A DNA stretch of 22,847 nt from Liolophura sinensis (Eukaryota > Mollusca > Polyplacophora > Chitonida > Chitonidae), in contig NW_027018475.1 in NCBI RefSeq assembly GCF_032854445.1, positions 1 through 22,847 of the forward strand. Reading direction: 5' to 3'. This document shows positions 16,972 through 22,847 of this stretch, piece by piece; position 1 is the stretch's first letter; the number at the start of each line of letters is the position of its first letter. The notes beneath the pieces are model-generated. The model did not search any database. It was not told the origin of the DNA and saw nothing but the letters and a program-made list of their open reading frames with translations. The translations under genes and the position numbers were made by a program.

Positions 16972-17542
16972 TTATAAAAACGAATGAAACCCCTCAGGCT
17001 CTATGATAGCATTCAGAGGTATGTCATATTTCCCTATAGGTAGTGTGTTTTGATGAGCATTAAAGTAGGAAAGACCTAGCTTAAAGCAATTGGGGCTGCA
17101 TTGTACTAGAAACCGATCGTAGAAGCCTCCTCCATAGCCTAGTCGGTGGCCTGTTTTATCAAAAGTAAGTAAAGGTACGATGACCATGTCTAAAGCTTTT
17201 ATATCAAACTCGGAAGTGCATTTAGGAGGTTCGGGGATTCCCCATTTGTTTGTAACAAGCACGATGTCTTTTGTTAATACATGATGTGTTAGCTGATGCG
17301 TTTTGAAAAGTGTTCTTGAAGAGACTACAGTCTTTTTCTTATTCCATAAATACTGGATAATGCTACTCGTTTGGACTTCTTTTTTTATGGGTCATACTTA
17401 AGAAAATATGTATGTTTTGATAACAACTTAGATCCATATTTTTAAACAAAGATTCTATAAGCTGATTCTTTTTTTTCAAAGAATTAGGGCTTAATGCTTC
17501 TCGTTTTTTAATATAAATTTCCCGCAAGTCTGCTTTAGTCAT
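16972..17542 (-). CDS. 5-formyltetrahydrofolate cyclo-ligase (one frameshift)
   Basis: Uses ATP to turn 5-formyl-THF into 5,10-methenyl-THF in one-carbon metabolism. ATG 17542 gives MTKADLREIYIKKREALSPN and a helix-rich first half. After an A run near 17386 the next frame continues (VQTSSIIQYLWNKKKTVV, WGIPEPPKC, MVIVPLLTFDKTGHRLGYGG) with the ATP/phosphate loop GYGGGFYDRFL, and ends GFHSFL at 16972. About 190 residues, the family norm. Its ATG shares one base with the stop of the AspA/AstE-like gene upstream (TAATG), so translation is coupled. Confidence 0.88.
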
Positions 17543-18515
17543 TAGGATTCTTTAGAAATATTAAACAAAGCATCTCCTTTATAAACCATAGGTTTTTGAT
17601 TTAGGTTGATGATGTATCCCTGCTCCGGCATTTTTACCACCCGATTGAAACTTCCGTATGGATCTGTAATTTTGGCAATATGTTTGCCTTTTTCTACCCA
17701 TGAGCCAACGGAGACTAGCGGGTGGAACAGACCGCTTTTAGAAGCTCTTAGCCAACGATTTTTTCGAATAATAATGCTCTTTTTTTCAATATATAAATAT
17801 CGGTTTGTGCTTTGGGAGATAGCATTTCTAAACTAGATAAGATCTTGAGGCATCCTTGTACACCCATCTGTACTGTTTCTTTGTGGATTTCTAAACTTTT
17901 CCCCCCTTCAAATAATAAATAATTGATGCTATTTTTATCACAAAAATGCCGAAACGTTTTATTAGGTGGTCGGTTTTGAACTAGAAAGGAGGCATTAAAT
18001 ATTTCGGCCATTCGGTTGTTTTCAATTTTTTCTGAACAAACGCGAATTTGAGGCGCATTAAATCTTTGTTTTCCTCCCGTATGAAAATCCAATATGAGGT
18101 CACAAAGTGGGGCAATTTCGTTACAAATTCTATAGGCTATACGACTGGCCAAAGATCCTTTTGTTGTTCCAGGAAATATTCGATTTAGATCCCGACCATC
18201 AGGAAAATCCCTTTCACCATGTATGAATCCAAAAATATTTACAATCGGAATACACACCACAGTACCTCTTTGAGGTTGGTTGTATTTTTTAGAAATAAGT
18301 TGCCTAATGATCTCAATTCCATTGATTTCGTCTCCGTGTATACCTCCACAAAACATAACAGTAGGTCCAGGTTTTTTGGCACGTTCAATCAAAACAGGGA
18401 CATCCACCGAGGTGGTTGTGTAGAGCCTAGCCGTGTTTAGATTTAATTGATAAGACTGACCTGCTTCTATCAAGGTGTTTAAAATTTTTATAGGTTTTAG
18501 GGAATCATTTGGCAT
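17542..18515 (-). CDS. Succinylglutamate desuccinylase / aspartoacylase-family zinc hydrolase (frameshifted)
   Basis: M14-like carboxypeptidase-fold hydrolase of about 324 residues that removes acyl or amino-acid groups from an amide. ATG 18515 (MPNDSLKPIKILN) is chosen because it overlaps the rimK end by 11 bases. Visible landmarks: VMFCGGIHGDEINGIEIIRQ (zinc His and Glu), PIVNIFGFIHGERDFPDGRD, LNRIFPG (substrate Arg), CDLILDFHTGG (third zinc ligand) and YLLFEGGKS. The frame stops at 17748, but the C-terminal beta domain continues in another frame from about 17765: WLRASKSGLFHPLVSVGSWV, KITDPYGSFNRVVKMPEQGY, to TAA 17542-17544. Pairing with RimK is seen in many bacteria and suggests trimming or removing residues that RimK adds; the substrate is unproven. 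Confidence 0.85.
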
Positions 18516-19380
18516 TTTTCTCAATATATTTAATGATATCTCGGGCGATGTTTTTTCGTGTAGCATTCTCAATGCCCTCTAAACCAGGAGAGGAATTAAC
18601 TTCCAATAGTAATGGTCCACGTTTACTCTGAATTAAATCCACTCCACAAACATTTAGACCAAGGACTTTAGCAACGGTTAGAGCTAAGGCTTTTTCTTGA
18701 GGAGTTAGACTAACGCTTAAAGCGGTGGCTCCACGGTGCATATTGGAGCGAAACTCTCCCTCAGAGGCTTGACGCTTCATAGAGCCAACGATGGTGTCGC
18801 CAACGATAAATATTCTGAGGTCACTTCCTTTAGCTTCTTCTATAAATTCTTGAACAATCACTCGAGATTGTAAGTCATTATGAGCTTCTAGTAGAGAATG
18901 TGCTGAATAATAATCTTCTGCAAGATAAACTCCCAGCCCTTGTGTGCCTTCTGTGACTTTGATTACAACCGGTGGTCCTCCTACGGCATCTACGATATCA
19001 TAGGTGTGTTCTCCAAAGTTAGTGAATATGGTTTTTGGCATATCAACACCGACTCGAGAAAGTAGCTGCATGCATTGCAATTTATCTCTACTTTTCACTA
19101 ATGCATCAGAGGATACGGTACTAAAACAGCCCATCATTTCAAATTGGCGGATGACGGATGAACCATAAAATGTGATGCCTGCACCTATACGGGGGATTAT
19201 GGCAGCAGGCTTAGAAAGTTTATTTATAGAATAAAAAACTTCAGCCTGGTTACGTTGTACACGTAAATTACAGAGTAGAGTATCTAAAACTTGAGTTTGA
19301 TGCCCCGCCAAGGTAGCCTCTTGAATCAGTCTTTGGGTACTGTATATACTTGTATTTCTAGAAAGTATGTAAATCTTCAT
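18505..19380 (-). CDS. rimK: RimK-type ATP-grasp amino-acid ligase
   Basis: Intact 291-residue ATP-grasp ligase, homologous to the enzyme that adds glutamates to the C-terminus of ribosomal protein S6. N-terminus MKIYILSRNTSIYSTQRLI, then AAIIPRIGAGITFYGSSVIR, SRDKLQCMQLLSRVGVDMP, PPVVIKVTEGTQGLGVYLAE (ATP-binding Lys and Gly-rich loop), VIVQEFIEEAKGSDLRIFIV, SEGEFRSNMHRGA and LLLEVNSSPGLEGIE (Mg-binding Glu/Asn). All active-site elements are in place. First gene of a three-gene operon with the AspA/AstE-like hydrolase and 5-formyl-THF cyclo-ligase. Whether S6 or another protein is the target cannot be told from sequence. Confidence 0.9.
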   Translation of the reverse strand: MKIYILSRNTSIYSTQRLIQEATLAGHQTQVLDTLLCNLRVQRNQAEVFYSINKLSKPAAIIPRIGAGITFYGSSVIRQFEMMGCFSTVSSDALVKSRDKLQCMQLLSRVGVDMPKTIFTNFGEHTYDIVDAVGGPPVVIKVTEGTQGLGVYLAEDYYSAHSLLEAHNDLQSRVIVQEFIEEAKGSDLRIFIVGDTIVGSMKRQASEGEFRSNMHRGATALSVSLTPQEKALALTVAKVLGLNVCGVDLIQSKRGPLLLEVNSSPGLEGIENATRKNIARDIIKYIEKNAK

Positions 19381-19864
19381 TAGGATGACAATACACTTGC
19401 CTCAAAGTTAAGCAGTTTTAACTTTTTGACTAGAGCCTTTGCCTATTATTTATATAAAGGAGAAAGCTAAATTCAGTTTATTTGGATTAAATTCAGTTTG
19501 ATAAAAAAATGTATGTTTATTTTCTGATCGCTGAACTTGATTACATGAAGGTTTTATGTTAAGGCGCTTATAAATCAATTTTTTATATATATCATTAGAG
19601 CTAATGAAAATAAAGTAATTGATAAGTCTAATGTTTAAATTGTATATAAAGTAGATTGCTGTAGATAAACAGATTAGGAGGTGAGACTCTTATATTTGCG
19701 TGAGGGTTTCTTTATAGGTTACTTAAATAAATTTTTTAATGATGAAAATAATTTAATAATCTGTAAGAGAATTTTTTAAAAAAAACTCCTCAACTAAGAT
19801 CAGTTGTGTTATTGTAATAAGCAAAATCCTTACCGAGTTAGGTAAACCAAACTGTACAGAGAAT
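19381..19864. other. 484-base divergent intergenic region rimK / fucP-like
   Basis: Very AT-rich. It holds the rimK -7 element and a TATATTTG at 19691-19698 that could serve the transporter gene with a leader of about 160 bases. CAGTTTATTTGGATTAAATT at 19473-19492 is followed at 19494 by a second CAGTTT, a short imperfect direct repeat. No RNA gene, riboswitch or gene remnant recognised. Confidence 0.4.
19403..19410 (-). promoter_or_regulatory. -7 element upstream of rimK
   Basis: The minus strand reads TAACTTTG, 22 bases before the rimK ATG, matching TAnnTTTG; no clear -33 element. Confidence 0.4.
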
Positions 19865-21206
19865 ATGACGAACATAAATGAAAAGATTCCGACTGTTTCA
19901 AAAGCGTTTTTGATTCCCTTTATATTAATTACTTTTTTATTTTTTCTTTGGGGCTTTCCTAATGATTTGACAAATCCAATGGTAGAAGTTTTTAAAAATG
20001 TTTTAAACATTTCTAATGTTGAAGCTTCCTACGTACAACTTGCGTTTTATGGAGGTTATGGAACCATGGCCATCCCAGCAGCTTTATTTATAAGAAAGTT
20101 CAGTTATAAGTCAAGCATTATTCTCGGGCTCTTTCTACTCACTTTTGGTTCATTGATGATGTATCCTTCTGCAAAATTGGTGAGTTATAATTTGTTTTTG
20201 GTTTCGTTGTATTTATTAACTTTTGGGTTAGCTTTTCTGGAAACTACAGCCAACCCAATGATCTTGGAATTAGGTGATCGAAGAACGGCTACACAAAGGT
20301 TAAATCTATCACAAGCTTTTAATCCTATGGGAGCTCTTGCTGGTCAATTGGTTGCCCGAATTTACGTAGTAGATCGTCTGGATACGGAGATAAAAGCTGG
20401 ATCAGAATCTAACATTTCTTCTTTACCATTAGCTGAAAAGCAGAAAATTATAGAGCACGATTTTGGGGTGGTCAGTACACCTTATTTGGTCTTAGGAGTT
20501 GTGGCCTTAATCATAATGCTTCTGTTTATCTTTGTTAAAATAGAAGAAAAGAGAAAAGAGCAAGATAAACTTACCCTGAAAGAAACAATAAAGAAATTAT
20601 TCTCAAATAAAAGTTATTATGAGGGAGTTTTAGCTCAGTTTTTTTATGTGGCTTGTCAAATAATGGTATGGACTTTTATTTACCAATACGTTACCAATAT
20701 TAACGCAGATAGGGCAGCAGACAATCAACTAAACGCTACAGTTTATGTTGCAGTTTCTGACAATTTTATTCCTGACAGCTAGGTGGATTTGTACCTTCCT
20801 ATTCAAATACATAAAACCTGCTAAGCTCATGTTGCTTTTTGCAATAATGGGTATTCTGTTCTGCTCTGGAGCTATTTTGATAAACGGTATGTTAGGCTTG
20901 TACTGTTTGGTAGGTGTTTCTTTTGCTATGTCATTGATGTTTCCTACTATTTATGGAATTGCCTTAAATGACATGGGAGACGAAGCCAAGTTAGGTTCTG
21001 CAGGTTTGATTTTAGGTATCGTGGGTGGTGCGCTAATGCCTCCTTTACAGGGACGAATTATAGATATGGGAGGTAAGGGATTAAACGACCTTAATATACT
21101 TGGATTTATACCTGAAATTAATTTCTCATTTATTCTCCCTCTGGTATGTCTCATTTTAGTTGCTGTATATAGTTATCGATCATTAAAAAGGCATGTAGAA
21201 GGCTGA
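19865..21206 (+). CDS. fucP: L-fucose:H+ symporter-type MFS permease (one frameshift)
   Basis: Inner-membrane sugar/proton symporter of about 440 residues and 12 helices in the FucP / glucose-galactose branch. ATG 19865. Family landmarks: FFLWGFPNDLTNPMVEVFKN, ASYVQLAFYGGYGTMAIPAA, SLYLLTFGLAFLETTANPMI, RLNLSQAFNPMGALAGQLVA, YEGVLAQFFYVACQIMVWTF. The first frame ends at 20782; from about 20755 the second half continues in another frame (IKPAKLMLLFAIMG, FAMSLMFPTIYGIALNDMGD, LILGIVGGALMPPLQGRIID) to TGA 21204-21206. The TTANP and FNPMG motifs are the FucP signature. Substrate could be L-fucose or a related hexose. It fits with, but is 16 kb from, the PNGase gene. Confidence 0.87.
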
Positions 21207-21247
21207 TTACGGTCGTCCCCCTTTACTACTTTAGATTTAAAAATACG

Positions 21248-21356
21248 TTACTTTATTTACTTTTCTTAGGTAAAGAGGGGAGAGATGTAATAAATTAGAA
21301 AAAATAAACGATCTCTCGCTCCTTTTTGACATGAGAAAAGTAAATGAAACAAGGTA
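21248..21356. repeat. Long imperfect hairpin downstream of fucP-like gene
   Basis: TTTACTTTTCT (21256-21266) pairs with AGAAAAGTAAA (21334-21344), and further in AAAGAGGGGAGAGAT (21272-21286) pairs imperfectly with ATCTCTCGCTCCTTTT (21311-21326). Together they form a long interrupted stem of about 35-40 pairs around a loop of about 24 bases. Could be a MITE-like element, an IS end pair or a processed 3' structure. Confidence 0.45.
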
Positions 21357-21479
21357 AGTGTAATGGATTCTGGGTTATTATCTTTAAAATGCAACTTGAT
21401 TAGCTATTTCTAAAAACGTTTTTAAAATAATTTTACTTTTAAAGGGAAGTCTCATAGAAGAAATGTTATACTCACGTTA

Positions 21480-21746
21480 TTTAAAAACAGAATACCTGCT
21501 GATAAAGCTAAAGAAAACTACGCTAAGACTTACCAACTCAAAATACTGGTTAAACAAACATCCAGATTGTACCACAAAGACCAGAACGTGTGTGTATTTG
21601 TCAGTGATATCCACTTATATAAAAAATAGAGAGAAAGCACATTATTTGTCTTTAGCTACAGGTGCCTATACAGAAAAATAGTAGGTTATAAATTAAGTGA
21701 TGATATGAGGGCAGAATATGTGGTAAAAGCCACACTTGAGTCTTAA
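21480..21746 (+). pseudogene. Transposase remnant (rve-type)
   Basis: Short degraded piece. In mixed frames it reads LFKNRIPADKAKENYAKTYQ, RLYHKDQNV, VFVSDI (first catalytic Asp), then YIKNREKAHYLSLATGAY and KIVGYKLSDDMRAEYVVKA before TAA at 21744-21746. This is the start of a DDE integrase core found in IS3-like transposases of flavobacteria; the second Asp and the Glu are absent. At least two frame shifts (near 21610 and 21675). The match is different in sequence from the IS at 4796-6043, so it is a second, older element. Confidence 0.6.
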
Positions 21747-21773
21747 TGTGAAAATACATAACGTTATACAAAA

Positions 21774-21803
21774 AAACCGATGAAGCTAGAGCTTCATCGG
21801 TTT
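21774..21803 (-). terminator. Rho-independent terminator of the mechanosensitive-channel gene
   Basis: Perfect 14-bp stem (AAACCGATGAAGCT with AGCTTCATCGGTTT) with a 2-base loop, followed on the minus strand by more T residues. It lies 56 bases after the stop of the membrane protein gene. Confidence 0.85.
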
Positions 21804-21859
21804 AATTTATTTAAAATCTGTCAACCTATTTTAGAACGACTCAAATAAGAGTTTACTAA

Positions 21860-22847
21860 TTAGTTTTTCTTATTGAATTTATCTAAGATACGTTTCATAT
21901 GTTCTCCAGCAGCAGCGCGTCCACCAAGACCAAAGCTCAAGACTATAGTCAGAGCAATAGTACCTAAAGTAATGGCAAAGGCGATGTTGATGATAGAATC
22001 TGCAATACCCATTGATCTTAAACCAATGGCCAAGAACAAAGCGATAATAGCCATACGAGCGACGGAAGCGATGAATTGGTTGCCTTCTTTCTTAGACATA
22101 TTGTCGTATACCAAACTAGAAATCCAGTTTCCTAAGAAGAGGATAACCAAGCCGAAAATGATGCTTCCTGAGTAGTCAATTACAGTAGCAAGGATCTCTG
22201 TTAGTTGTGCGAATTCTAATTTTTCTACTGCTGTAGTAATTCCGAATAACATGATGAAGAAAAATACTAAGTTACCAATTAGGTTCACCACATTCGCATT
22301 CCCAATCAAAGAGTCTAAACGAGCTGATTTTAAGATGCTGTTTAGATTTAAGCTATTCAGTAAATCTTTTAATAACCCAACGATAAACCGTCCTCCGATA
22401 GTGAAAATAAGTAGAATAACACAAGCAGTTAGTATTTTAGGAATAGAAGACATGAACTGCTCTAGCATTTTGGTAGCTGGATCAGTAATCGTTTTAAACT
22501 CTAAAATATTGATAGCCACCAACAAGATGGGGATAAAGATGAAGATAAAGATCAATTTTTTCAATAACTTCACATAATCAATGTTCTCAGGTAATTTTAG
22601 TTGAGGAACAAACTTACGTATAGCGTCCCCAGACATACCTACTAAATCCGATACAATGTTGGCAAACATATACCCAATATATCCCACAAGACCAGCACCT
22701 ACAATATTAGGTACATAACTTAAGAATTTACTCGTCATATTCTTTAGCGGCTCTAATACATCTTCGACGCCTAGACGTTCCAATACAAGCATAAACACAA
22801 TGATGAGTAAAATGAAGTAAACCAAAACGTCCAACAAAGCCCGAAAT
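21860..22847 (-). CDS. Mechanosensitive ion channel-like membrane protein (partial)
   Basis: At least 329 residues, open to the right edge, so the N-terminus is outside. Alternating long hydrophobic helices and short charged loops: VYFILLIIVFMLVLERLGV, VPNIVGAGLVGYIGYMFANI, KILTACVILLIFTIGGRFIV, NLIGNLVFFFIMLFGITTAV, SIIFGLVILFLGNWISSLVY and the C-terminal ITLGTIALTIVLSFGLGGRA followed by a basic tail (KRILDKFNKKN). The repeated helix-GNxxxxL pattern and the final FGLGGRxAA are typical of the TM-helix-repeat proteins related to small-conductance mechanosensitive channels; the pore-lining MscS core is not obvious, so channel activity is inferred. No frame breaks. Own terminator at 21774-21803. 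Confidence 0.8.
   Translation of the reverse strand, partial: FRALLDVLVYFILLIIVFMLVLERLGVEDVLEPLKNMTSKFLSYVPNIVGAGLVGYIGYMFANIVSDLVGMSGDAIRKFVPQLKLPENIDYVKLLKKLIFIFIFIPILLVAINILEFKTITDPATKMLEQFMSSIPKILTACVILLIFTIGGRFIVGLLKDLLNSLNLNSILKSARLDSLIGNANVVNLIGNLVFFFIMLFGITTAVEKLEFAQLTEILATVIDYSGSIIFGLVILFLGNWISSLVYDNMSKKEGNQFIASVARMAIIALFLAIGLRSMGIADSIINIAFAITLGTIALTIVLSFGLGGRAAAGEHMKRILDKFNKKN

Larger units (their letters stand above)
21207..21859. other. 653-base region without intact gene
   Basis: Holds the long hairpin (21248-21356), the transposase remnant (21480-21746) and the terminator of the membrane protein gene (21774-21803). The rest is AT-rich with nothing recognised. Confidence 0.6.

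Noticed and set aside
19690-19864. Riboswitch or attenuator in the transporter leader
   Set aside because: No conserved fold or alternative hairpins recognised; only AT-rich sequence with a possible -7 element.
1-22847. tRNA or rRNA genes
   Set aside because: No cloverleaf-type GC stems with TTCRANNC arms and no rRNA landmarks seen.

Overview
This window looks like a chromosomal segment of a flavobacterium-type member of the Bacteroidota. The evidence is low GC, several start sites preceded by the Bacteroidota -7 element TAnnTTTG, few Shine-Dalgarno sites, and gene content (PNGase F lipoprotein, FucP, RimK next to an AspA/AstE-like hydrolase, small secreted proteins ending their signal peptides in Ala-Gln).

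Layout. 1-3566 (+): the end of a ribulokinase, an FGGY sugar kinase and a PNGase F-type N-glycan amidase carried on a lipoprotein with two Ig-like repeats. 3643-11862 is an accessory island, mostly on the minus strand. It holds secreted proteins with M23-peptidase, HELSH-like and JAB-like motifs, each followed by a small protein with a signal peptide. It also holds an IS3-family element inside one M23 gene, a cut CHC2 primase, an XRE regulator, and two tandem hairpin units. 12149-14240 (+): guaB and an FAH-family hydrolase, closed by a perfect 38-bp palindrome. 14323-15516 (-): sucC. 15724-16322 (-): a cut QueG-like gene. 16502-16951 (+): a UPF0145 protein and a small membrane protein. 16972-19380 (-): rimK, an AspA/AstE-like hydrolase and 5-formyl-THF cyclo-ligase in a tightly overlapping operon. 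19865-21206 (+): an L-fucose permease-like MFS transporter. 21207-21859: a long hairpin and a transposase remnant. 21860-22847 (-): a mechanosensitive-channel-like membrane protein, running off the window.

Most genes, including normally essential guaB and sucC, are broken by one to several single-base frame shifts, often at homopolymers, while the protein sequence continues in another frame. The likeliest reason is uncorrected indel errors in the assembly. I therefore annotate whole gene spans and give the break positions. Breaks that an indel cannot explain (the IS insertion, the cut primase, the cut QueG-like gene, the headless M23 gene) look biological.

The most interesting part is 3643-11862. 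Three times, a large secreted protein with metallo-enzyme motifs is followed by a small exported protein, and the M23 module starts with a stretch resembling the Cys-rich linker of the neighbouring lipoprotein. This resembles effector/partner cassettes with exchangeable C-termini; the function is inferred, not shown.
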